Positions 37,041 to 46,785 are shown, counted from the stretch's first letter. The stretch: 64,000 nt of DNA from CAWATZ01 sp963784995 (GCA_963784995.1 CAWATZ010000006.1:434001-498000), one strand, 5' to 3'. Numbers and translations: made by a program. The notes: generated from the letters alone by a model not told the origin.

Positions 37041-38261
37041 ATGAACAAGCGATCGTCTGCGGTTCGGCGTCTGCTGCTGCCCTTGCTTCTGGCCCTGTTC
37101 CTCCCGGCCCTGCTCCGGGCCGCCGACGAGGACGTCGGCACCAAGGTCTACCGTCGCGTGCTGAAGTCGGTCGTCTGGGTCCATTCGCCGCGCGGCGGCG
37201 GCAAGGTGGCCACCGGCACCGGCACGCTGATCGAGCGCAAGCATCGCCTGGTACTGACCAACTACCACGTCGTCGGCGAGGTGGATCGAGCCACGGTCAT
37301 GTTCCCGGAGTACCAGAAGGGCAAGCTGGTGGCCGAGCGCGAGTTTTACCTGGACCGCGTCCGGCGGGACGGCATTCGCGGCAAGGTGGTGGCCCGCGAC
37401 AAGCGCTGCGACCTGGCACTGATCCAGCTGGAGAGCCTGCCCGAGGGAGTGGAACCGCTGCCGCTCTCGCCAACCAGCGTCAGCCCGGGGCAATCGGTCC
37501 AGTCAATCGGCAATCCCGGCGGCAGCGGCGCCCTGTGGGTGTACACGCCCGGCAAGGTGCGGCAGGTGTACTTCAAGAAGTGGCGTTCCGAGTTGGAGGG
37601 CCGGACCGTGAATTTCGAGGCGGAGATCGTCGAGACCGACTCGGCCACCAACCACGGCGATTCCGGCGGCCCGCTGGTCAACAACGACGCCCAGCTGGTC
37701 GGCGTCACCCAGGGCGGGGCCGTTAACGCCCGGCTGCTGAGTACGTTCATCGACGTGTCCGAGGTCAAGCTGTTCCTGGCCACCCGCGACGTCCGTAAGA
37801 TCCTCGGGTCGGACACGGTGGTCTCGGCCCGCCGCCCGACCGATCTGATCAAGGATGGGGCCAAGATGTTCAGCGCCGAGGCAGTCAAGAAGGCCACGGA
37901 GGAGCTGCGCGAAATCTCCAAGAAGTACGAGCGTGACTTTGTGGTCGAGACCTATGACCGCGTCCCGGCCGATTACAGGGACAAGGTGCGGGACATGAAC
38001 CGGGAGGAGCGGAACAAGTTCTTCCGCGAGTGGGCCTCCCAGCGGCTGCGCAGCGAGGCGATCAATGGGGGGCTGATCCTCGTTTGCAAGGAGCCAACCC
38101 ATTTGCAAGTCCAGTTCTCCGGACGGGTCCGCTCGACCTTCAGCGACGAGGACACAAAGAAGATCGTCAATTTGCTGGTCTCCAACTTCCGCGAGAAGAA
38201 GTTTGACGAGGGGTTGCTGGAGGCCATTCGTTACCTTCGAGAAAAGCTCGCCGAGCGGTAA
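37041..38261 (+). CDS. Exported trypsin-like serine protease with C-terminal TPM-like domain
   Basis: 406 residues. Signal peptide LLLPLLLALFLPALLRA. The S1C-type protease domain has His76 (LVLTNYHVVG), Asp124 (RCDLALIQL) and Ser208 (NHGDSGGPLV), all intact. There is no PDZ domain; instead residues about 285-400 form a TPM/YgcG-like domain (ELREISKKYERDFVVETYDR, GGLILVCKEPTHLQVQFSGR, FSDEDTKKIVNLLVSNFREK). TPM domains are otherwise found in membrane-linked proteins of photosystem repair and phosphatase-like function. The fusion suggests an envelope quality-control or regulatory protease. It leads a close run of plus-strand genes. Confidence 0.88.
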   Translation: MNKRSSAVRRLLLPLLLALFLPALLRAADEDVGTKVYRRVLKSVVWVHSPRGGGKVATGTGTLIERKHRLVLTNYHVVGEVDRATVMFPEYQKGKLVAEREFYLDRVRRDGIRGKVVARDKRCDLALIQLESLPEGVEPLPLSPTSVSPGQSVQSIGNPGGSGALWVYTPGKVRQVYFKKWRSELEGRTVNFEAEIVETDSATNHGDSGGPLVNNDAQLVGVTQGGAVNARLLSTFIDVSEVKLFLATRDVRKILGSDTVVSARRPTDLIKDGAKMFSAEAVKKATEELREISKKYERDFVVETYDRVPADYRDKVRDMNREERNKFFREWASQRLRSEAINGGLILVCKEPTHLQVQFSGRVRSTFSDEDTKKIVNLLVSNFREKKFDEGLLEAIRYLREKLAER

Positions 38262-38288
38262 GCCGAGGGTTGCAGCAAGGAGATGAGC

Positions 38289-38840
38289 ATGGAACTGGCC
38301 TTGAAAATGCCTCGCGCGCTGGGGGGTAGGCTGTTCCCTCTCCCGGTTGGGACCAGCCTCCGAGTTGGCCGAGTTGCAGACGCTGATGTGCAGGTGCCCG
38401 ACATTTGCCTCTCGCGCTATCATTCCGCCGTGTGGCGGGATGAGACCGGCGTCTGGGTCCGAGACCTCAACAGTGTGAGCGGTACACGGATCTGGCGCAA
38501 TCCCGGAGGGCCCCCCGACGTTATCGGAAAAGGTGTCGCCCGCTTGCTTCCGTGTAACGAAATCGGGGCCGATCACAGGGTTCGCCTGGTTTTCCACAGC
38601 CCGGTTGCTTTCCCCTGGTTGGACTGCAACGAGGGGACCATTCGGAAGGTGGCCCAATGGATTCGCTGGATGAACCCGCAAGATAACAGTTCCCGGGCAG
38701 CCGAAGCCTTCTGCCTGCTGCACGATGCACTTCTCGATGCGGGCTGTGACGATGCCGACGTTCTGGAACACTGCCGGACGGGTTGTCCGCGAAGGCACGA
38801 TTGTTCCCTGCTGCCTCTTCTGACCGGCGAGCCGTTTTGA
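38289..38840 (+). CDS. FHA-domain protein with Gemmata-type C-terminal module
   Basis: 183 residues from ATG at 38289, six bases after GGAG; an ATG at 38283 abuts that site and is less likely. Residues about 10-80 are an FHA domain: LRVGRVADADVQVPD, LSRYHSAVW and NSVSGTRIW contain the Arg, Ser-x-x-His and Asn that bind phosphothreonine peptides. The last 50 residues (AFCLLHDALLDAGCDDADVL then EHCR, HDC, LLTGEPF) match the C-terminal module of the 59882-60565 protein. It is cytoplasmic and lies between an exported protease and a macrodomain-like gene. Confidence 0.85.
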   Translation: MELALKMPRALGGRLFPLPVGTSLRVGRVADADVQVPDICLSRYHSAVWRDETGVWVRDLNSVSGTRIWRNPGGPPDVIGKGVARLLPCNEIGADHRVRLVFHSPVAFPWLDCNEGTIRKVAQWIRWMNPQDNSSRAAEAFCLLHDALLDAGCDDADVLEHCRTGCPRRHDCSLLPLLTGEPF

Positions 38841-38912
38841 TTGAGGGGCAGGAAGAGCGACTGTTCGGGCCTCTCGGCCTCGGCGTGCATACCGGAGGGG
38901 AGAACCTGGATC

Positions 38913-40067
38913 ATGATTGACCTGCTCGTGACTCACGGCGCCAATCCGACCTCGGAAGCCCACTTGCTCCGGGGAATTGAGGCGCTCACGACAGCCCAGT
39001 TGGCCGCCGCGGGTCGGGGCAATCCCGACCAGGTGGAAGAGGGCGAGCTGGCTGTGCAGGCTGATCCCAAAGGATGCTTCACCTTCGACGAACACGGCTC
39101 CGCGATACTCGAAGCCGCGGGAAACACCTGGCACGCAGGGCATTTCGAGACGGTGTCCCTCGGAACGCTCCGTCAGCGCGCCACAGCGAGCGCTACCGGC
39201 GGCCGAGCCCGCCTTTGGGTGATTCACGGGTCCGGTCCCTTGACGGACATCGGCAGCCTCCAGGCAACCGCCTGTGAAGGAACGCTCTTCCAGGTGGCTT
39301 CTCAGTTCAACTGCCTGGAGTCGCCAGGTCCCTACGTCACTCCCGTGACCACCTACTTCCGCGACTCGACCCAGGGGCCGCGAGCCTCCATCTCGGCGTT
39401 TCCTGGAACGCTCCTCCGCCACTACTCGGCCCCAGGACCCAATGGCGAGCGCTTCGTCCAGACTGACCAACGCCAGCTTGATCTGCTCGCGGACGTCTTT
39501 GATCCCACCGTGGGTCGCGTGGTCAATGGCTATCTTTGCAGCCTCGGTGTGGCCAATCCCAAGGCGCTCGTCGCCGCGCTGGAGGAGCGCTTCGACTCCA
39601 TTCGCGTCGGAGTCCACAACGACGTGCAGGTCGTGCTGGGTTACAACTGGGAAGGTGCCGTGGCGGACTCCGACCGGCGACGAATCGCCCAGGTTTTCAC
39701 GTCCACGGTGGCCGGGGGCGGCTACGGCGGGCTCGGCGGCGGAATGTTTGAACCCGCGTGCCGGCAGCTCCTGCGCACCGCGTACCTCGGTACGCTCCTG
39801 GCGGCGGCAACGCTTGGACGGTCACGGGTGGTCCTCACGCTCATCGGCGGCGGGGTGTTCAGCAATCCCATTCCGCTCATCTGGGAGTCGATCCAGTGGG
39901 CGCTGAACGAGGTCGAGCCGCTCCTTTCGCGAGACCTCGACGTGTTAATCAATGGCCGGAACCTCGGTTACTATCTCGATCGCAACGTCATTCTCGACGC
40001 GGTGCGTGCCAGGGGTGGAGTGGTCCTCGCGTTTGCGACCTCGGGGCCGGTGGAGATTTACCGCTGA
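38913..40067 (+). CDS. Macrodomain-like (predicted ADP-ribose-binding) protein
   Basis: 384 residues from ATG at 38913. After about 130 residues of unassigned N-terminus, the sequence has QVASQFNCLESPGPYVTPVT, DSTQGPRASISAFPGTLLRHY and later TSTVAGGGYGGLGGGMFEPA, LLRTAYLGTLLAAATLGRSR and VVLTLIGGGVFSNPIPLIWE. The final block matches the C-terminal strand-loop-helix of macrodomains (LTliGgGvFxNP), and the Gly-rich loop fits the phosphate-binding loop. I therefore infer an ADP-ribose or NAD-derivative binder or hydrolase, related to PARG-like macro folds. Catalysis is not established. It follows the FHA gene by 72 bases. Confidence 0.65.
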   Translation: MIDLLVTHGANPTSEAHLLRGIEALTTAQLAAAGRGNPDQVEEGELAVQADPKGCFTFDEHGSAILEAAGNTWHAGHFETVSLGTLRQRATASATGGRARLWVIHGSGPLTDIGSLQATACEGTLFQVASQFNCLESPGPYVTPVTTYFRDSTQGPRASISAFPGTLLRHYSAPGPNGERFVQTDQRQLDLLADVFDPTVGRVVNGYLCSLGVANPKALVAALEERFDSIRVGVHNDVQVVLGYNWEGAVADSDRRRIAQVFTSTVAGGGYGGLGGGMFEPACRQLLRTAYLGTLLAAATLGRSRVVLTLIGGGVFSNPIPLIWESIQWALNEVEPLLSRDLDVLINGRNLGYYLDRNVILDAVRARGGVVLAFATSGPVEIYR

Positions 40068-40093
40068 CCGACCCACGGCTGGGGAGGGCTGTC

Positions 40094-40510
40094 ATGTTGC
40101 TTCCAGCCGGTTTCATCCAGGTCGCGGGCGCCTTGCACCTTGTTGTCGCCTCGGCCAACGTTTTCGCCTTCAGCAAGTTTCGCTACCTGGAGCATCTCCG
40201 CAACCTCCCGCTCGTCATGCGCCAGGTGTTCCTGGTGCAGAACGCCTACATCATGCTGGTGCAGGTGGGCTTTGCGCTTCTGTGTTTCTTCTTTGCGGGC
40301 GAGCTGACCTCGGGCCGGCCTCTGGGCGTGGCGATAACCGGCTTCCTGGCCGTCTTCTGGGGCTCGCGGGTGCTGCTGCAACTGTTCTACTACGACAAGG
40401 AGCTGCGCCGGGGCAACCGTCTCTTCGACGTGCTTTTCCTGCTCGGGGATGGTTACCTGGCGACGGTCTTTGCCCTGGCGGCCCTCTTGCCGTGCCTGAC
40501 GGAGGGGTGA
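40094..40510 (+). CDS. Small four-helix membrane protein, paralogue 1
   Basis: 138 residues from ATG at 40094. Four hydrophobic helices: AGALHLVVASANVFAF, YIMLVQVGFALLCFFFA, PLGVAITGFLAVFWGSRVLL and DGYLATVFALAAL. Shared landmarks with the next gene are RQVF, TGF and R VL QFFY-like (SRVLLQLFYYDKE). No known domain was recognised. It starts 26 bases after the macrodomain-like gene and ends 2 bases before the next start, consistent with one operon. Confidence 0.75.
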   Translation: MLLPAGFIQVAGALHLVVASANVFAFSKFRYLEHLRNLPLVMRQVFLVQNAYIMLVQVGFALLCFFFAGELTSGRPLGVAITGFLAVFWGSRVLLQLFYYDKELRRGNRLFDVLFLLGDGYLATVFALAALLPCLTEG

Positions 40511-40512
40511 AC

Positions 40513-41133
40513 TTGGCTGGACTTGCCTCCTCTCTTCCCCTGCTGGTGCTCCTCGCCGGTGTCGGTCAGCTGGTACTCATCCTCGCCAGCCTTGCCATCC
40601 CGCGTGTCCTCCGCTGGCACGACGAGACGGCCAAACTGCGACCGCTGACCCGCCAGGTGTTCTGGACCTACGCCATCTCCATTTGGTGTACCAACCTGGC
40701 GTTCGGCCTGGTGTCGCTGCGGCCGGACTGGCTGCTGGATCGCATTCCTCTGGCCGCGTGCGTGACGGGATTCATCACCGCCTACTGGGTCGGGCGCGTG
40801 CTGATCCAGTTCTTCTACTTCGATCGCTCCGACACCCCTCCGGGCCTGCTGATCCGCCTCGCGGAGGCGGCCCTGGTGACCTTGTTCGTCTACCTGTCTC
40901 TGGTCTATGCCGCACGGTTCGCTGGTGCTGGCCGAGCGCGGCCTGGCGCGGGCGGGCTGGGCTGTCACGAGTTGGGGCTGGGCGGCGCACGTCTGGGTGC
41001 TGGGCTGGCTGGCGCTGCCGCTGCCGATCCTGTTCCACCGACCGTTTTTGCGTGGTGTCGTCTGGCCGCTTATTGGGCTGGAATGAACTCCAAAGTCCGC
41101 CGAGCCGCGCACGCAGCGCAGCGGAGTAAGTAA
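40513..41133 (+). CDS. Small membrane protein, paralogue 2, with aberrant 3' end
   Basis: Starts at TTG 40513 (GGAGG about 8 bases upstream) or GTG 40507. Residues 1-135 mirror the preceding protein: LRPLTRQVFWTYAISIW, LAACVTGFITAYWVGRVLI, QFFYFDRSD and LVTLFVYLSLVYAAR. After about base 40907 this frame becomes Gly/Ala-rich with poor third-position GC, and the credible frame is that of the overlapping 40907-41086 ORF. The native stop was probably near 40915 and has been lost or shifted. The annotated end is simply the next in-frame stop, inside a repeat arm. Confidence 0.6.
   Translation: MAGLASSLPLLVLLAGVGQLVLILASLAIPRVLRWHDETAKLRPLTRQVFWTYAISIWCTNLAFGLVSLRPDWLLDRIPLAACVTGFITAYWVGRVLIQFFYFDRSDTPPGLLIRLAEAALVTLFVYLSLVYAARFAGAGRARPGAGGLGCHELGLGGARLGAGLAGAAAADPVPPTVFAWCRLAAYWAGMNSKVRRAAHAAQRSK
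40907..41086 (+). CDS. Short hydrophobic ORF overlapping paralogue 2
   Basis: 59 residues from ATG at 40907, with third positions almost all G/C, as in real genes here. It reads ERGLARAGWAVTSWGWAAHV then WVLGWLALPLPILFHRPFLR. One hydrophobic segment. It may be the start of a longer membrane-protein gene truncated just before the repeat arm at 41100, or a true small protein. I could not identify a family. Confidence 0.4.
   Translation: MPHGSLVLAERGLARAGWAVTSWGWAAHVWVLGWLALPLPILFHRPFLRGVVWPLIGLE
41100..41130. repeat. Single arm of the 5997-6082 inverted-repeat family
   Basis: CCGAGCCGCGCACGCAGCGC and the following GCGGAGTAAG are identical to the left arm at 5997-6027, but no complementary arm is found nearby. 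It lies exactly between a truncated-looking gene and an IS110 remnant, marking a rearrangement site. Confidence 0.85.
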
Positions 41134-41145
41134 CTATGTCGCGTG

Positions 41146-41373
41146 TCAAGGGTTTTTTGGACAAACGGAGTTTGTCCGGGGCTGGTAGGTGGTCCCGTCG
41201 CGCAGGAGGGCGTTGGCCAGGACCAGCAGCTTGCCTGCCACCGCTATCAGGGCCACTTTGGTGGCCTTCCCCCGCGCTTCGAGCGCGGCGTAGAACGCCT
41301 TCATCGTGGCGCAGTAACGAATGGCGGCCACGGCCGCCTGGTACAGGGCGATGCGGACTTTGATGCGGCTCAT
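41146..41373 (-). pseudogene. IS110-family transposase, C-terminal remnant
   Basis: About 75 residues resembling the end of IS110 transposases: KVRIALYQAAVAAIRYCATM, KAFYAALEARGKATKVALIA and VAGKLLVLANALLRDGTTY. The N-terminal DEDD catalytic domain and the earlier part of the serine-containing domain are missing. No element ends were recognised. It lies just beyond an orphan repeat arm, consistent with insertion and partial deletion. Confidence 0.75.
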
Positions 41374-41569
41374 GGAAAAAACTCCCGAATCCAACCAAGG
41401 AGCAACGAGGGCCAAAGGCGTTCCTGTTCGGGCTGGTGAATGCGGGGTTGGTCCCCAGTAACTATTCAAACAGCGGAGCGCCTCTTCCGGAGCGGACCCA
41501 ACTTACTCCCGGACCTGGAAGTCCTCGCGGTAAACGGTCTCGCTCCGGAAGGGCCTCGTCATCCACAAC

Positions 41570-41932
41570 TCAGGATTCAATGGGTAACGAGTGGATAACC
41601 AAATCCTTCAGCCCTGCATCCGTTACCTGGGTGAAGCTAAGGTCCAGCGTACGGAGGGACTTGAGGCCGGCCAGATCCTTCAACCCTGCGTCTGTCACCT
41701 GAGGGCCACCAAGGTTTAGCGATTGCGGGGACATTAAGCCGGCTAACTCCTTCAGCCCCGCGTCCGTCACATCAGTATCGCCAAGGTCGAGTCCGAACGG
41801 CACTTGCGTCTGAGGCAGTTTTGCCAACACGCCCTCTTGCCAATTAGTTAATCGGAACGCGGGAATGACGTCAATGACTGCGGGAGTGGACATGGTTGTG
41901 GCGAGAGCGAGCAGCGGCAGCAAGTGGCGCAT
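41570..41932 (-). CDS. Short leucine-rich-repeat protein
   Basis: 120 residues from ATG at 41932, followed by a hydrophobic leader (HLLPLLALATTMSTPAVIDV) that may be a signal peptide. Three LRR units of the DxxVTDAGLKxLAGL type follow: GLDLGDTDVTDAGLKELAGL, SLNLGGPQVTDAGLKDLAGL and TLDLSFTQVTDAGLKDLVIH. Related planctomycete proteins have many more repeats, so this copy is probably truncated at its C-terminus, which lies next to the IS110 remnant. Confidence 0.65.
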   Translation of the reverse strand: MRHLLPLLALATTMSTPAVIDVIPAFRLTNWQEGVLAKLPQTQVPFGLDLGDTDVTDAGLKELAGLMSPQSLNLGGPQVTDAGLKDLAGLKSLRTLDLSFTQVTDAGLKDLVIHSLPIES

Positions 41933-42377
41933 GAGGAGCCCCCCTGGCAGGGCATAAATGGATCGTACCGGCAGGGCAAGAGTCGGGCAAGAGGAGGTTG
42001 TCACGTCCAACAGCAGGACGGCGTGCAACCTTCGCCTTCCGGAAGAAAAGGAAGGCGGTGAGCGTTGCGTGCGTCGGTCACATCAGACCGCTGCGCGTAA
42101 GATCGGGACCCAGGACAGCTCGCCAGGATGATCCCTGGTGAGGTCTTCGCACGTCCTTGATGCGCCCCAGCAACAACCATTCGATGTTGCGTGGCGGGAG
42201 ATCAACTTGAGTCGCAGGAAGCTGGTCGGGATTAAAGCGGTGAATCATCATCGCACCCCTCAACCCCTCAGGTGGGTCTCCCAAGGCCGGGTTAGCTGGA
42301 GGCCGACAGCCAGAGCTTGGGCCGGCTCCAGGTTCATCTCGGCCGGTCACCCGACCCGGCAGAGTCCGAGGTCCGTG
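41933..42377. other. Intergenic stretch without a convincing gene
   Basis: 445 bases between the short LRR gene and the 3' end of propeller A. A minus-strand frame at 42078-42350 contains IHRFNPDQLPATQVDLPPRN and could be a remnant of something, but has no ribosome-binding site or recognisable family. The last ~20 bases belong to the 4.2-kb duplicated unit. Confidence 0.5.
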
Positions 42378-45300
42378 TCAATTGACCTGTTCCCCGCTCT
42401 CGCGATCGAGGATGCTCGAAGGCAGGCCGGTGAAATACCAGTCCAGCCCCCCATTGCCATGCACCTCCGTGCTCTGGAGAGCGCCGCCTCCCCCGCCCAG
42501 GTGGGGGCCGGCCGGGTCCGTGCTGACAAAGACGGTCGTGTTCAGCTGCAGGAAGTTCCCCGCCGCCCGGCCGGCCCCGGTGCGCAGGTTGGCCACGCGC
42601 TGGTTGTAGGACTCGGCGCTCTGCCACTCCGCCAGGAGCGCCGTCAGGGCCGCGACGTTGCCATCGTAGCTGGTCCGGCCGGCAATCAGAATGTCGTCGG
42701 CTGAGCCGCCGTACAGGTGGTTCTTGCCGGAACCGCCGATGAGAATGCTCCGTCCGCTGCCGCGCGCAGGGTGTTGTTCGCGTTGTGCCCGACCAGGATG
42801 TTGGCCTGGTCGTTGCCGGTCAGCGTGTCGCCGCCGCTTGCGCTGCCGAGCACGTTGTCCACGTCCTGGACCCCTCCGGTGCTGGTGGCCTGGCCGGTGG
42901 CCAGGTTGACGACGACCGGAGTGTTTCGGCTCGAGTAATCGAGGAAATCGCTGCCCCCGTTGCCGCTAATGGTGCCGCTCAGACTGCCGCCGGCCAGCAG
43001 GTGGAAAACGTCCTGGACCGCGCCGGCTCTCAGGTTCTCGACCGCAAGGAACGTGACGGCTCCATTGGCCGCATTGCCGGCGTTCAGACCAGTGACGTCC
43101 CAGGAAAGGCCGGAACTGGGGCCATCGACCTCCAGGGTATTGTTCCCGGTGCCGCCATCGACGCGGACCACGAAATCGGGGGAACTGGCCGACATCAGCG
43201 GGATGACCGTGGCGTCAATCCTGACCATGTCATCGCCGGCCAGCCCCTGGAAGTTCACCAGGGTGAAGTTGGTCTTGTCCAAACTCTGCGCGGCCGCTCC
43301 GGTGCCATCGTTGACCAGGAACCGCAGAGGATTGTTCGGGTCCGCCGTCAGCGACATGTCGTTGGCGTTAGCGTCTCCGGTGACGGTCAAGACGCCGCTG
43401 ACCGTGATGGTGGTGCTGGCATTGGCGAGGGTCCACACCCCGCGTCCCATGGTGCCGACGACCAGCGTGTTCGTGGGGACAGAGTAGACCATGCTGGTGA
43501 CGACCACGTCGGGCAGCCCCGTGCCATACTTGGACCAGGTGGCCATCGGGTTCGCCCCGGCAGGCGGAGTGAGCATGCGGTAGATTCCGCCCAGGGCCCC
43601 GACCACGGGAGTGGAGCCGACCACCGTGACGCTCCGCAACTCCGGCGCCAGACTGCCCAGCGGAGCGATCAGGCTGTTCAGATTGTCGTTGGAGCCGCCG
43701 CCGATGAGCCGGAAAGGATTGGCTGCCAGGTTGGTGACGTTGGCGGTGAAATAGAGCCGGTTGTTCGTGACGACGTAGACCCGCTGCCAGTCCGCCGGAT
43801 CGAGGGCGATACTGTTGATGGTGCTGAAGCTTCCCAGCTGGGCAGTGACGTTGGTGAACGAGGCCCCCGTCTCGCCGCGGAAAAAGAGCTGGCCGGACCG
43901 GGTGCCGACGAAAGCGACGTTGGCATAGGAGGTGCCGGCCCGCTTGCCGCCGTAGGCCAGTGCGGACACGGTCCCGGTCAGCGTGCCGACGTTGGCGGTG
44001 ATGTTGGTGATCACGTCGCCTGCCAGGCCGTTGGCGGGGCTGGTGTTTGCATCCTCGTAGACGCCGGTGTAGCCCAGCAGCATCTGCTGCGGATTCACGC
44101 TGTCGAGGACAAACGGGTGCTGGTCGAAACCGCCCGTGGAGGCAAACGCCTGGTCCGCCGCATTCAACCCACTCAGGTTCGCTGCTCCGATGGCACTCTT
44201 GAGCAGGACCTTGTTCGAGGGTTGGACGAAGCCGCCCGCCGCGGTCGAACCGTCCGAGACGGTGCCGTTGAGCGAGAATTGCGTGGCGTTGATTCTGGTC
44301 ACGTAGTAGTTGGAACCGTTGAGGGCCGCGTAAGTCCCCGTCAGGCCCTGAATGAGCACCTGATCGCCGGTGTTGAGCCCGTGGGCAAGGGACGTGGTGA
44401 TGATGACCGGAGTGCCGGCCGTCCCGGACGCGCTTTGGATCAAGTTAAATGGGTTCCAGCGGCCGCCCCCCAGGTAAACGCCACTCCCGACTCCATTGCT
44501 GTTATTGAGGGAAAAATGGGTGGTGTCCACGACCGTCACGTACCAACCGCCATTGGCGGCCGTGTCGCCCTTGACACCGCTGATGACAACGCCTTCGCCG
44601 GTCTGGAGCCCGCTCGTGGGCGAGGTGATGACAATGGGGGAACCGTTCGAGGCGCCGGTAATCACCACGTTGGTAGGGTTGACGAGGGCGCCGGAGCTGT
44701 TGTATTGATTGCGTGTAAAAAAGGCGAAGTTGTTGGACAGCGAATAGCCAAGGACGTTCCCGTTCCCCAGCGAGGTCGTATCGACCGCCTGGAATTGCCC
44801 GTCGCCGCCGGTCAGATCGGTCGCGGTCGAGTTGACGCCGTTGCTGGCGTCCTGATGCGGCGAGCCGTTGTCCTGGGTGCCGGCAAAGTAGAGCTGGTTG
44901 GTCGAATCATAAGCGACCGAGTAGACCTCGAGGTCGGCCAGGTTGCCGTCAAACGAGTTCCAGCTGCTGGTCGATGCGCTGGTGGGGTTTTGCATCAGGT
45001 AGATGCCGCCGTCATCGGCCTCCAGCAGAGTGGTGTTGTTCAGGAAGCGCAGATCGCGGGAGTCGGCATGGGGAGCGGTATTCTGGGCCCCGGCCTGATC
45101 GATCTGAATCCAGCTGGGGAGGGTGAAGGAGCCACCGGCCGCGGTCGAACCGTCCGAGGTGGTGCCGTTGAGCGAGAATTGCGTGGCGTTGATCCTGGTC
45201 ACGAAGTAGGTGGCATTGTTGAGGGCCGCGTAAGTCCCCGTCAGGCCCTGAACGACCACCTGGTCGCCGGTGTTGAGCCCGTGGGGAACGCTCGCGGTGA

Positions 45301-46489
45301 TGATGACCGGAGTGCCGGCCGTCCCGGACGCGTTGACGATCAGGGTTTGGCTGACCGTCGTGTTGTAGCGGTAGATGCCGGTGGCCCCTTGGCCGTCCAC
45401 GTAGACCACTCCGGCGTTGACCGGGTCGGCCGCCAGCTGGAACTTCTCGGCGAAACCCAGGCCCGCATTGAACCCGGCGGGCAGCGCGGCCAGCGCCGTC
45501 CAGTTGCCGCTGCCGGTCAAGGTGCTGGTGCGGAAGACCGCCAAGGTGGCGGTGTTGGCATTCGGGGGTTCCTGCGAGACGCCCGCGAACAGGGTCGTGA
45601 CCCCCCCGACGTTCTGGGCGACCACCTCGACGTCGGCCGAGCCGGCGGCGCCGGTGAGTCCGGTGCTGAAGGCGGTCCAGGTGGCCCCCCCGTTCGCGCT
45701 GCGGAAAACTCCTTGCCCGGCGATGGTCGCGAAGACCTGCTGGGCGTTGTTCGGATCGACCACGATCGACGACACGGCCCCGGAAGGCAGGCCGCTGGCC
45801 GGGAGGACCTGGCTGAAGGTCAATCCGCCATCGGTGCTGCGGAACATCTCGCCGCCGAGGTCCGCGTAGTTTCGGGAGGGATCGGAGTTGGTGCCGGTGC
45901 CGTCGATGGCACCGACGAGGATGGTCTGGCCGGTGATCGCCAGGGCCTTGATGCGGTGCCCGGCCAGGATGTTGACGCCAAGGTTGTTGTCGCCCAGCAG
46001 CGTCCAGGTTTGGCCGGCATTCTGGGTGCGGTAGAGGCCGACGGCAGAGCCGCCACTGGAGAAGCCGTTGCTCCACAGGCCGGTGCCGGCATAGAAGGTG
46101 TTGCCGGTGGCATCACCGGGATCGTAGGCGACGATGCCGATGGACAGGGAGCTGAGCTGGTCGGTCAGGGGGGTCCAGGTGATGGCTCCGGGGTTGGCCG
46201 CGTTGGCGTTGGTCGTCCGCCAGACGCCGCCGTTGACGGTGCCGGCAATGATCTGCGCCGGGTTGTTCGGATTGACGGCAATGCTCTCGACCGCGCCGGT
46301 CACCGGATCATTCGGCCCCGTGCTGCCATTGCCGAACTGTTGCTGGCTCTCCATCGCCGGCCCCTGCGCGGTCCAGGTGGGCACGCCGACGGTTGTGATT
46401 GAGGGGAGGGTGCGGTCCTCCAGAAGTTCCAGAAAGGGGCGAAAGGGGCGTGCTCCCTTGCGGGAGCTTGCGGAAGCGGTACGGGCCAT
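42378..46489 (-). CDS. Propeller protein A: giant secreted BNR/VPS10-like propeller with FCCH-like modules and RTX-like tail, frameshifted at 3' end
   Basis: About 1370 residues. Planctomycete export motif FLELLEDRTLPSITTVGVPT. The body has repeated sialidase/BNR-type turns (IAVNPNNPAQIIAGTVNGGV; MFRSTDGGLTFSQV; VFRSANGGATWTAF), at least three modules of the type DQV..QGLTGTYAALN..YFVTRINATQFSLNG that resemble E1-FCCH-like beta domains, and a C-terminal calcium-binding repeat region. Compared with paralogue B, one G is missing at 42761-42763, shifting the last 130 residues; they resume in another frame to 42378. It also carries about 245 bp (45112-45362) absent from B. Likely a surface or extracellular matrix protein. 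Confidence 0.82.
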
Positions 46490-46622
46490 CGTGGTTGTCC
46501 TTCTGCGGAGGTTGTGGATCAGTGCAGCGGAGGTCCAGCTCTGGCTTGCACTTCCACCGCGACCCCCCTGGGCAGAGAGTGGTAAGGCTCCTTATCGCTG
46601 ACCGCCTTTACGGATAGGAAAG

Positions 46623-46650
46623 AGTATAAATGGGAGCGCCGAAAAAGCAA
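46623..46650 (-). promoter_or_regulatory. Candidate sigma-70-type promoter of propeller A
   Basis: Reading on the minus strand: TTGCTT, 16-base spacer, TATACT, about 134 bases before the ATG. The same spacing and -10 box are retained in the duplicate upstream of propeller B. Confidence 0.4.
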
Positions 46651-46785
46651 AAGAAATCTCTGCAAATCTTGCCCATTTTCACCAGACGGAAGGAACCGAT
46701 GGAGATGGGAGGGTCAAAACCGGGACGGAACTCGCCGGCTGGCCCTGCCCATTCTCCGAAACAACCCCAGAGTCCGAAATCCGTG

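Noticed and set aside
37503..39617. Open frame of 704 codons on the minus strand
   Set aside because: Covers parts of three well-supported plus-strand genes (protease, FHA, macrodomain-like) with no recognisable motif.
42078..42350. Small minus-strand ORF containing IHRFNPDQLPATQVDLPPRN
   Set aside because: No ribosome-binding site, family or conserved context; might be a remnant but cannot be supported.
42785..46402. Open frame of about 1200 codons antisense to propeller A
   Set aside because: Mirror of a repetitive GC-rich gene; composition rich in Gly, Asp, Val without domains, and the sense frame has clear BNR and export motifs.
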